A stretch of DNA of 64,000 nucleotides from positions 186,001-250,000 of the forward strand of contig CAKUZW010000002.1 in NCBI GenBank assembly GCA_934718135.1, written 5' to 3'. Origin of the DNA: an uncultured Candidatus Melainabacteria bacterium. GTDB taxonomy: Bacteria > Cyanobacteriota > Vampirovibrionia > Gastranaerophilales > Gastranaerophilaceae. Below, one piece after another: positions 33,135 through 40,775 of this stretch; the stretch's first letter is position 1; the number at the start of each line of letters is the position of its first letter. The notes beneath the pieces were generated by a model that saw only the letters and a list, made by a program, of their open reading frames with translations, was not told where the DNA came from and did not search any database. The translations under genes were made by a program, and so were the position numbers.

Positions 33135-33821
33135 TTATTTAATATTTTTCACAACCCATTTAAAGTAATCCGCATTATCTTTTGCATATTTTGCACACGC
33201 AATTCCATTCATATTATATGAAGAGTTCTTATTGCAATATTTATTCATATCAGTATAATTTGTCCCAACATCTCCCATTACTTTCAATTCTTCATCTATA
33301 AATTGAAAAGTAAACAAATCATATCCCCAACGATTAGGGGGATTGTTTGCACCATTCAAATCTATAGATACAAAAATTCTTCCTTTATACCTATTCTCAT
33401 TTTCAAACAAGAGTAAAGTTCCATCTTGTAATGCAATTTGCCCGTCATCAAAATATGCAGGAACAATATTGCTATTGCCATTTAATGTTTTATAATATTT
33501 GAAACCTGTTGCAGAAGAGTAATCCCTTGTATATACACATGGGAAATCTGTTTTATCCCCAATTCCGCAATCAGTTGAGCCTTTGAGGTACTTCATAAAA
33601 CTTTTGTAGAACTCATGTTGAGCGTAAGTTGTCGGATCTAAAGACGCATCATCCTCCTGCATAAGTTTAAACGCTTGTTGAATAGTTGAATATGATTTCA
33701 AAAATTGAGTGCGTAATTTATTTGCTTTGTAGTTATTAATAAGCCCCGGAATTGTAATCGCCGCAACCACACCAATTATGCCAAGGGTTATGAGGACCTC
33801 AGCAAGAGTGAAGGCCGTCAT
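33135..33821 (-). CDS. Type IV prepilin-like protein
   Basis: About 228 aa from ATG 33821. Begins MTAFTLAEVLITLGIIGVV, the class III signal with an unusually short leader, Glu at mature position 5, and a 20-residue membrane/assembly helix. The C-terminal domain has FVSIDLNGANNPPNRWGYD and Cys pairs, as in pilins of this lineage. The start codon is formed by the end of an intergenic repeat (GCTCAGAATGAC) and lacks an RBS. The frame stays open upstream to an ATG at about 34269 that does have GAAAGGAAAG, so repeats may have inserted between the original start and the helix. Either start is possible. Confidence 0.8.
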   Translation of the reverse strand: MTAFTLAEVLITLGIIGVVAAITIPGLINNYKANKLRTQFLKSYSTIQQAFKLMQEDDASLDPTTYAQHEFYKSFMKYLKGSTDCGIGDKTDFPCVYTRDYSSATGFKYYKTLNGNSNIVPAYFDDGQIALQDGTLLLFENENRYKGRIFVSIDLNGANNPPNRWGYDLFTFQFIDEELKVMGDVGTNYTDMNKYCNKNSSYNMNGIACAKYAKDNADYFKWVVKNIK

Positions 33822-33897
33822 TCTGAGCCGCACGAGCAAAGGATGTAAGGCGAAGCCGTATCCGTTTAATGCGAGTGCGTTTGGCGAAGAATCTATT
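33819..33897 (-). repeat. Intergenic repeat family E, copy 1
   Basis: Minus strand: AGATTCTTCGCC, CTCGCATTAAACGGATACG, GCTCAGAATGACG. The same blocks occur in order on the plus strand at about 46907-46976. Its terminal AATGACG supplies the prepilin ATG. Confidence 0.7.
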
Positions 33898-34068
33898 TTC
33901 TTTTTAAGGGACAAGGAAATAGGGAAATAAGGGAATAAGTTCGTTACGTTTTTTAAGTCAATAATTCTACAAGTGGACAAGTTGATAAGTTTATTACAGT
34001 TTTTATTATTCATGTCATTGTGAGGAGAATTTTCGTTATTATTGGTAATTTTGTGCACAAAGCGACGT

Positions 34069-34253
34069 AACAATCCCTTGCAAGTTTCACCATTGCCTAA
34101 TTCGTTAGGGATTACTACGTCACTTCGTATTTCTGCCTGACACTTCACCTCGCCATAAACGTGACTCCGTGTCTGCCAAATATGTCCTGCGGACAGCCTA
34201 TCGTTTTGGCAGACAGCTCCGCACTCTGCTCGGTTCGTTCTCGTAATGACATG
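34069..34253 (+). repeat. Intergenic repeat family D, copy 2 (long form)
   Basis: Shares CAAGTTTCACCATTGCCTAA, GGATTACTACGTCACTTCGT and terminal CTCGTAATGACATGT with 609-716, plus about 80 bp of extra GC-rich interior. Confidence 0.7.
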
Positions 34254-34335
34254 TTTTTTATTTTTCATAATCTTTCCTTTCGTATCTATTACTACTGAAT
34301 GGGGGTTCGGGGACTTTCTAGCCAAACATACATTC

Positions 34336-34530
34336 TGTCATTCTGAAAACTTAGAAAATTTATACGAAGTATGAGTATTTAAATTTTCTTGTTATTCAGA
34401 ATCTATCAATTTTGATTTAAATCAATATCAAATGGATAGACCCTGAATCAGCTAACGGCTACGCCGACGCATACGGACTCACACGTTTCGCCATAGCTCA
34501 ACGGTTCGCTTTGTAAAGTTCAGGGTGACA
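34336..34530 (+). repeat. Intergenic repeat family A, copy 2 with flanking module
   Basis: Starts GTCATTCTGAAAACTTAGAA, has inverted AGAAAATTT/AAATTTTCT arms, then GGATAGACCCTGAATCAGC and the core ending TTCAGGGTGACA. Matches 46570-46836 except for an insertion in the latter. Confidence 0.8.
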
Positions 34531-34583
34531 TGTGTATTATTTGTTTTCTTCCTTTCCTTTTTCATCTTTACCCCTTTCTCAAA

Positions 34584-34633
34584 ATCTTACTGGATAATTT
34601 CCAGTAAGATTATGTTATCATTTCCAGTAAAAT
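34584..34633. promoter_or_regulatory. Operator-like inverted repeat upstream of XRE gene
   Basis: ATCTTACTGG (34584-34593) and CCAGTAAGAT (34601-34610) form a 10-bp perfect inverted repeat with a 7-bp spacer. A third half-site, TTTCCAGTAAAAT, lies at 34621-34633, 7 nt before the XRE start. Likely autoregulatory operator. Confidence 0.65.
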
Positions 34634-34639
34634 TGTCAA

Positions 34640-34861
34640 ATGAACGAAGTTGAACTATACAAAGCTTTAGGCAAGCAAATTAAGCATCTTAGAGAAAATG
34701 CTCACTTAACCCAAGAAAAACTTGCCGAAAAATCAGGAATTAGTCTTGATTATCTTGGCAAAATCGAGGTAAACATAAATAAACCCGGGCTTAAAACTTT
34801 AATCAAAATTTCAAATGCACTATCTGTCCCAATAAAAACTCTTTTTGACTTCAAAAATTAA
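34640..34861 (+). CDS. XRE-family HTH regulator (short)
   Basis: 73 aa, essentially one Cro/CI HTH (LGKQIKHLRENAHLTQEKL, then KSGISLDYLGKIEVNINKPG) plus FDFKN at the end. Multiple CCAGTAA half-sites directly upstream suggest it represses itself. It ends convergently, overlapping the last 4 nt of hemW. No Shine-Dalgarno precedes the ATG. Confidence 0.85.
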   Translation: MNEVELYKALGKQIKHLRENAHLTQEKLAEKSGISLDYLGKIEVNINKPGLKTLIKISNALSVPIKTLFDFKN

Positions 34862-36000
34862 TCATCTATAAAATCTGCCAATACAACATTACTAACCAAA
34901 ATACCCTGAAGTGTAAATTTATATCCGGTTTCAGTTTTTTCAATAAGTTTCATTTTTATATATTTTTCAAGTATTTTTTTATATTTATCGTCAAAATTGA
35001 TTTTATATTTAAAATTAATATCTGAAATATTAATTCCTTTCATTTTACGAAAACCTAAAAATATTTCTTCTTCCAATTTTTCATTCGGGGTTAAAATTTT
35101 GGAGTCTTTATGAATTAGCGGATCTTTCAGATATTCTTCAATAGTTTCAACATTTCCATACCTAATCCCATTGATATACCCATGAGCCGCAACTCCAAAG
35201 CCATAATATTCCTCATTATTCCAATAATTGAGGTTATGTTTTGAATTAAATCCTTTTTTAGAAAAATTACTTACTTCATAGTGTTCAAAGCCATTGTTTT
35301 GCAAAAGTTCAACCGCCCCTAAATACATATCTGCCTGCATATCATCATCGGGCAAATTATCAGGCAGATTAGAGTAAAACCATGAACCCTCTTCAATTTT
35401 CAACCCATACAAAGAAATGTGCTGAATGCCTAAATCGACTCCTCGTTTTAAATCATCATAAAACATCTGTGAGGTTTGATTAGGCAATCCATATATAAAA
35501 TCCAAACTAATATTTTTAAATCCGGCATCTTGTGCTGTTTTTACAACGTCAACAACCTGTCCTGCATTATGACGCCTGTTAATTTGTTTTAAAATTTTAT
35601 CATCAAAAGTTTGGCAACCGAAACTTAGTCGGTTTATTCCAATATCATACAAACTTCGCAAATAATCATAGCTTAGGCTTTGAGTTCCAATTTTTGACTG
35701 CGAATTTGAAACATTTTCAGGATAGCAAGAATCAGGATTTAATTCGGCAGTAATCTCTGTTTTTTCATTTGTATTAAAATATCTCAAAATATTTTCAAAT
35801 TCTCTTACAGTAAGTAGAGAAGGAGTTCCACCACCAAAGTAGACGGTATTTAAAAGCTCTCCCCGATAAGATTGTTTAATCTCAACTCCAAGTGCTTTCA
35901 AATAATCTGTCTTTTGTTCAAGCTTATTAAATGACACAAAAGAACAATAGTGGCATTTCGATTTGCAAAACGGAATATGTATGTAAACACTTTTAACCAT
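34858..36000 (-). CDS. hemW: HemW-type radical SAM protein (heme chaperone, HemN-like)
   Basis: 380 aa from ATG 36000 (MVKSVYIHIPFCKSKCHYC); an upstream ATG would add residues not seen in the family. Radical SAM cluster C12-x3-C16-x2-C19, then VYFGGGTPSLL, RLSFGCQTFDDKIL and NISLDFIYGLPNQT; the C-terminal HemN_C region ends FTLQGILVSNVVLADFI. It lacks the extra N-terminal and substrate-site features of true HemN, so heme chaperone (HemW) rather than coproporphyrinogen dehydrogenase. Divergent from mutS2 with a 62-bp gap. Confidence 0.88.
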   Translation of the reverse strand: MVKSVYIHIPFCKSKCHYCSFVSFNKLEQKTDYLKALGVEIKQSYRGELLNTVYFGGGTPSLLTVREFENILRYFNTNEKTEITAELNPDSCYPENVSNSQSKIGTQSLSYDYLRSLYDIGINRLSFGCQTFDDKILKQINRRHNAGQVVDVVKTAQDAGFKNISLDFIYGLPNQTSQMFYDDLKRGVDLGIQHISLYGLKIEEGSWFYSNLPDNLPDDDMQADMYLGAVELLQNNGFEHYEVSNFSKKGFNSKHNLNYWNNEEYYGFGVAAHGYINGIRYGNVETIEEYLKDPLIHKDSKILTPNEKLEEEIFLGFRKMKGINISDINFKYKINFDDKYKKILEKYIKMKLIEKTETGYKFTLQGILVSNVVLADFIDD

Positions 36001-36062
36001 AACTTGATTATACAACAGAGATTTTCTTTGCAATAGCAAATTTTTGTAATAAAATCAAAGCT

Positions 36063-38432
36063 ATGGATATCACATCAAAAAGCAATTCAACACTAGAGTT
36101 TGACAAGGTTAAACAAGAATTGTCAAAGTTTGCAAAATTTGAACAAAGTAGAAATCTTTGTTTAAGATTACACGCATTAACAGACAAAAATAAAATCAAA
36201 GAGCAAATAGAATATACAAGAGAAGCAAAAAAAATTCTTGATTATGCAAAAGATACCCCAACAGAATTCATTGCAGATATTGGAAAAATAAAAAATGCGT
36301 CATCAATTTCATATTTGACAGAAGTTGAACTCAATGATGTTGCAAAAACAATGCGTTCTTCAAGACTTTTAAAAAAGTTTATCAATGAAAATTCGCAAGA
36401 TGATTGGCTAATAAAACAAATTGCAGAAAAATTGGTTGCAGATAAAGAACTTGAAGATAGAATTTTTGATACCTTTGATGAAAGTTTGAGAATAAAACAA
36501 AATGCAACACCCGAATTAAAAGGACTTTATTCATCACTTCGAGATACCGAACAAAATCTTAGAGATCAAATCAATTCATTATTATCAAACTCAACTTTTT
36601 CAAAATATCTTCAAGATAATATTTATACCCAAAGAGATGACCGAATTGTTTTTCAGGTAATGGCAACGAACAAAAACAAAGTTCCGGGGATTGTACATGA
36701 TGTTTCCGCCAGTGCCAAAACTTTTTATATCGAGCCTGCTCAAATTGTTCCATACAATAATAAAATCAGAGAAATTAAATCTAAAATAAATGCTGAATGT
36801 ATTCGAATTTTGGTTGAATTAACAAACCTTGTAAAAGGATACATGGCACCGTTAGAACTTTGCGAAAAAGTTATGGCAGAAATTGATTTTCACTTTGCAA
36901 AAGCCAGATATGCAGTAAAATTACAAGCTGTAGAACCGGAGTTGTGCGATGATAAATATATTTACTTTGAAAATATGAAACATCCTCTACTTTTGACAGT
37001 AAGCGATAATGTTGTGGCAAATAACTTTGAAATCGGTAAAGATTATCATTCCGTAATTATTACAGGTTCAAACACGGGCGGTAAAACTGTTACGTTAAAA
37101 ACAATAGGACTATTCATTTTGATGGCAGAATCAGGGATGTTTTTGCCTTGTACATTTGCAAGGTTATATCCTTTTAAAAACGTATTTGCAGATATCGGAG
37201 ATTCACAAAGTATTTTGCAAAGTCTTTCAACTTTTTCATCACACATGACAAATATTATTGAAATACTTAAACAAAGTACGGATGAGTCTTTTGTCTTGTT
37301 AGATGAAGTTTGTGCTGGAACGGACCCTGTAGAAGGTGCCGTACTTGCTCAAGGGATATTAGAAAAATTGGCTCAAAAAAATGTAACAAGCGTAATAACA
37401 ACTCACTACGGAGAGTTAAAAGCTCTTGAATATTCAAATCCGTTTTTCAAAAACGCATCTGTTGAATTTGATACCGAAACCCTCAAACCGACATACAAAT
37501 TATTGATTGGTATCCCCGGGTTGAGTAATGCTATTTCTATTGCTGCGAATTTGGGACTGGATAAAGACATTGTAGACAAAGTTAAAAATGTTTTGGTAAC
37601 TCAAAAAGACCCGACCGTTGCAGTTGTTGAAAAATTGCAAGAAACACACCAAGAACTTTCCAAGAACCTTCAAAAAGCTCAAGAGTTGAAAGAGTCTTCT
37701 CTTGAAATCAAAAAAGAATATGAAGAAAACTTGAATAAAGTCAAAAAAGAAAAGAAAAAAACAATTAAAAATATCAAAAATAAATTTGATGTAGAGATGA
37801 TGGAAGCAAGAAGCGAAATCAAACAAATTCTTGATGAACTTAGAAAAGAAAAATCAGAAAAACTTGCAAGAAGAGCTTACTCTAGACTTGCAAAATTAGA
37901 ATCCGGCTTTAGAAAAGATGTGGATAATGTGTCTGACAAACAACAGTATCTTGAAATTGACTGGGATAAAGTTGTAGTTGGGGATGTTGTTATGCTAAAA
38001 AATCTTCATCAAAAAGTTACAATTTTATCACTTCCTGATAAAAATAAAAAATTATTTGTTGATATGGGTGCAATGAAAATGAAGGTTAAACAGGACGAAC
38101 TTGCGGTTCTGGACGAAAATTATAAAGCACCGAATAAAGTTAAAGTTCCGGGAACTTCATTTAGCAAATTTGAACTTCGCAGACTTGAAATGTCATCAAC
38201 ACTTGATTTGAGAGGTTATAGAGTCGAAGAAGCCCTTGATGCGGTTGAAAACTATTTGGATAAAGCAAGTCTTGCTAATCTTTCACCTGTTTATATAATC
38301 CACGGACATGGTACGGGAGCATTGAAAGAAGCCGTTCGAGATTTCTTAAAATCATCTCCTTACGTTGCAAAATTCCGTCCTGGAGAAGATGCCGAAGGTG
38401 GAGATGGCGTTAGTGTTGTTGATATAAATTAA
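36063..38432 (+). CDS. mutS2: MutS2 endonuclease/ATPase
   Basis: 789 aa. Core and clamp helices, then a MutS ATPase with Walker A GSNTGGKTVTLKT (~335-347), Walker B LLDEVCAGTDPVEGA, a His switch TTHYGELK, a long coiled coil (~520-600) and a C-terminal Smr nuclease domain (LDLRGYR near 716, HGHGTGALK). MutS2 binds branched DNA and collided ribosomes/RNA; the Smr domain cleaves nucleic acid, limiting recombination or rescuing ribosomes. All catalytic motifs are intact. Overlaps the convergent DegT-like gene by 4 nt. Confidence 0.95.
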   Translation: MDITSKSNSTLEFDKVKQELSKFAKFEQSRNLCLRLHALTDKNKIKEQIEYTREAKKILDYAKDTPTEFIADIGKIKNASSISYLTEVELNDVAKTMRSSRLLKKFINENSQDDWLIKQIAEKLVADKELEDRIFDTFDESLRIKQNATPELKGLYSSLRDTEQNLRDQINSLLSNSTFSKYLQDNIYTQRDDRIVFQVMATNKNKVPGIVHDVSASAKTFYIEPAQIVPYNNKIREIKSKINAECIRILVELTNLVKGYMAPLELCEKVMAEIDFHFAKARYAVKLQAVEPELCDDKYIYFENMKHPLLLTVSDNVVANNFEIGKDYHSVIITGSNTGGKTVTLKTIGLFILMAESGMFLPCTFARLYPFKNVFADIGDSQSILQSLSTFSSHMTNIIEILKQSTDESFVLLDEVCAGTDPVEGAVLAQGILEKLAQKNVTSVITTHYGELKALEYSNPFFKNASVEFDTETLKPTYKLLIGIPGLSNAISIAANLGLDKDIVDKVKNVLVTQKDPTVAVVEKLQETHQELSKNLQKAQELKESSLEIKKEYEENLNKVKKEKKKTIKNIKNKFDVEMMEARSEIKQILDELRKEKSEKLARRAYSRLAKLESGFRKDVDNVSDKQQYLEIDWDKVVVGDVVMLKNLHQKVTILSLPDKNKKLFVDMGAMKMKVKQDELAVLDENYKAPNKVKVPGTSFSKFELRRLEMSSTLDLRGYRVEEALDAVENYLDKASLANLSPVYIIHGHGTGALKEAVRDFLKSSPYVAKFRPGEDAEGGDGVSVVDIN

Positions 38433-39268
38433 CAATCTATAACTTCAAGAATTTTTTGAGCATATTTTTCATCGTTTAGTGGAAATGCCATGGTATCGTT
38501 TAAAAATTTGCTTTCCACAAAATTTTGTGGAAAATTTTGCCACATTTGAAGTAGGATTAATTTATTAAAAATTATACTGTTTTTTATGCCGTCATCATCG
38601 GTTGAAAACGGGTAACAATAAGGAATATCAAATTTTTCGGGTTTTAATTTTATACGATTATATTTGTCAAATTTTTGAGAATATTTTTGATAAAGTTCTA
38701 ATCTTGTTTTCTTATCATTTTCAAAATCAATTTTGCTCATTTCTTTTTGAACTTTTGGAGAAATTGTCTTGATTTCTTTTTCTTCATTTAAAATCAATTC
38801 ATTTTTTAGAAATTTTTCATAATTTTTTTGCATAAAAATTGGTTCTAAATTAAGATAATCCATCTCAAAATTTTCATCTGAAACACTATCAATATAGAGG
38901 TATGCACCGTTTTGAACATTGAAAAATTTTCTCAAAGAATTGAACGAAATTTTCCCATAATTTTCACCATAAAAAGCTTGCGAATTATCAATAATTAAAT
39001 TCGGATAAATTGAACTCAACTGCTTACAATTTTTACTATTTATCCCAAAATAATTTGTATAAAGGATATAATCATTTTTATCAAACCTTGTCATAGGTAA
39101 AAAATTTTCGCCAATATGATAAAATTTAACTCTACAATTCTCTTCTCTTATAGCATTCCACACAACAGGACATGTAAAATACGGGATAAATATTTGCTTT
39201 ATCCCGTATAATCTGATGATATATTTTAAGCAATTTCTTGCCAAATTTAGTTCAATTCGTTTTTGCAT
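38429..39268 (-). CDS. DegT/DnrJ/EryC1-like PLP aminotransferase family protein (divergent)
   Basis: 279 aa, shorter than the ~370 aa norm. NLIIDNSQAFYGENYGKIS corresponds to the Asp that contacts the PLP ring, and SFNSLRKFFNVQNGAYLY to the PLP-lysine loop of DegT-family enzymes. The N-terminal glycine-rich phosphate loop is poorly conserved. Possibly acts in surface-sugar modification, or is a decayed or specialised member. Ends 4 nt inside mutS2 and starts 5 nt from the M20 peptidase stop, so probably in that operon. Confidence 0.65.
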   Translation of the reverse strand: MQKRIELNLARNCLKYIIRLYGIKQIFIPYFTCPVVWNAIREENCRVKFYHIGENFLPMTRFDKNDYILYTNYFGINSKNCKQLSSIYPNLIIDNSQAFYGENYGKISFNSLRKFFNVQNGAYLYIDSVSDENFEMDYLNLEPIFMQKNYEKFLKNELILNEEKEIKTISPKVQKEMSKIDFENDKKTRLELYQKYSQKFDKYNRIKLKPEKFDIPYCYPFSTDDDGIKNSIIFNKLILLQMWQNFPQNFVESKFLNDTMAFPLNDEKYAQKILEVIDC

Positions 39269-39273
39269 TTTTA

Positions 39274-40437
39274 TTATTTGTTAAATTCAATGAATAAATT
39301 TTCCAACAATTCTTGTCCTTTGAGCATTGTTTTGTAATCAAGATATTCTCTTGCAGAGTGCATATTGCAAACTGTCGCAAGCCCTAACAAGTATGGAGAG
39401 AATTTTTCACCGTTTGCGTTTGTACGATTTGCATAAATATGGGTTTCAGCTCCTGCGTGGAATGAAGAAATTTCAGGTTCAATCCCTAAATTCTTTGCAA
39501 CTTTTGAAAATAATTCCGGCATAAATTCATCATCATTTTTTTCAAACATCGGCATTTTTTCTGTAAATTTGATATCTGCTGTTGCAATTCCTTTGTATTC
39601 CACATTGAAAGCGTCTGCAGTTTCTTGCATCATGGCAATCAATTCATTTTCTTTTTGTTTGTTTGAACTTCTGATTGAATAAGTTGCTTCCCCAAAAGTG
39701 TTAATAACGTTTGTTATATTCAAATCTCCGGATTTTAATCCTCCAATGTTGCAAGATGTAATTACTTGACCATTTTCTGAATAGAAAACACCCTGTGGCA
39801 TATCAGAAACTAAATCGGCAAGCAATTTTGATGCATTTGCTCTTGTTGAATCTCCAATATCATTTCCGGAGTGTCCACCCTTTGGAGCTGTAACTTTCAA
39901 ATCTACAAGAACATAACTTGCACCTGATATCAAGCATTGCCCCAACGCATCACTATCCAATACTAAAGCATATTTTGATTTTATTCTTGAAAAATCCGTA
40001 TGTTTAATCCCTTGCATAGTGTTTTCTTCATCACGTGTAAAGTGAACTTCAAGACCACCATGTTTAATATCTGTTCTTTTGTTCAATTTGTTTGCAAAAT
40101 AAAGTGCATTAGCGACCCCTGCTTTATCGTCCGCACCAAGGGTTCTTCCTTGAGCTTTGATTAAATCGCCATCTAAATACGGAACAACAGGAGAATCATC
40201 TCCCACTACATCCATGTGTGAAGATAACAACAAAGGTTGCTTAGAAGTATCTGTTGCAGGAACAGTTATATAAATATTTTTAAAATCATCTAATTCGCAT
40301 TGCAAATTGTTCTTTTTGCAATAATCGCAAATCCAATTTATTACTTTGTCCTCTTTTAGTGACGGTGAAGGAACTTCTGCCATTGAACAAAACAAGTCAA
40401 CTAGCTCATTCTCTTTTCTTAATTCGGTTAATTCCAT
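39274..40437 (-). CDS. M20-family metallopeptidase, peptidase T-like
   Basis: 387 aa. Di-zinc site: SSHMDVV (~residues 73-79), GRTLGADDKAGVAN, HFTRDEENTMQGI (catalytic Glu pair) and a dimerisation domain containing APKGGHSGNDIGD; the C-terminal His is in AGAETHIYAN. Family members cleave small peptides in the cytosol (tripeptidase T and relatives). TAGGAGAAATAT precedes the ATG. Followed by the DegT-like gene after 5 nt. Confidence 0.85.
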   Translation of the reverse strand: MELTELRKENELVDLFCSMAEVPSPSLKEDKVINWICDYCKKNNLQCELDDFKNIYITVPATDTSKQPLLLSSHMDVVGDDSPVVPYLDGDLIKAQGRTLGADDKAGVANALYFANKLNKRTDIKHGGLEVHFTRDEENTMQGIKHTDFSRIKSKYALVLDSDALGQCLISGASYVLVDLKVTAPKGGHSGNDIGDSTRANASKLLADLVSDMPQGVFYSENGQVITSCNIGGLKSGDLNITNVINTFGEATYSIRSSNKQKENELIAMMQETADAFNVEYKGIATADIKFTEKMPMFEKNDDEFMPELFSKVAKNLGIEPEISSFHAGAETHIYANRTNANGEKFSPYLLGLATVCNMHSAREYLDYKTMLKGQELLENLFIEFNK

Positions 40438-40716
40438 ATATTTCTCCTAGTAGTTAGTTATTTAGTACATATATAATACCACATTTTATAACTTTATCAA
40501 TCTGAAATCAACAAAATATTTTTTTTCGACTTGAGCAAATTAATAAATATTTGATAGAAAAACATTAATATCTACATTCAATATTTGAGAAATTTTTACT
40601 ACTAATTTATACCAATGTTATCCTGAATTTATTTCAGGATATTAATAAGGAAAAAGCCGCCTTCAACCTACTTTATATAGACTTATCAACTTATTGACTT
40701 ATAGACTCTAAACGCA
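40438..40716. other. Gap without gene
   Basis: AT-rich stretch between hppA and the peptidase. Apart from a short TCCTGAATTTATTTCAGGA palindrome (about 40620-40640) and the hairpin at 40717-40747, I see nothing. Confidence 0.5.
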
Positions 40717-40747
40717 AGCAGGCGGAAGTTAAAAACTTCCGCCTGCT
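40717..40747 (-). terminator. Hairpin terminator after hppA
   Basis: AGCAGGCGGAAGTT (40717-40730) pairs perfectly with AACTTCCGCCTGCT (40734-40747), 29 nt beyond the hppA stop. The T run is weak. Confidence 0.65.
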
Positions 40748-40775
40748 AGTTCTATCTATTCAATCATTTGAAAGA

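Larger units (their letters stand above)
33822..34583. other. Repeat-rich region upstream of prepilin
   Basis: Contains the E repeat (33819-33897), the purine tract AAGGGACAAGGAAATAGGG (33902-33943), a long D repeat (about 34069-34253) and an A module (34336-34530). The minus frame is open across 33822-34325, but the encoded text is repeat-derived, not domain-like. Confidence 0.6.

Noticed and set aside
33822..34325. Long N-terminal extension of the prepilin
   Set aside because: The frame is open but the text derives from repeats D, E and the purine tract; not accepted as the default protein, although kept as a finding.
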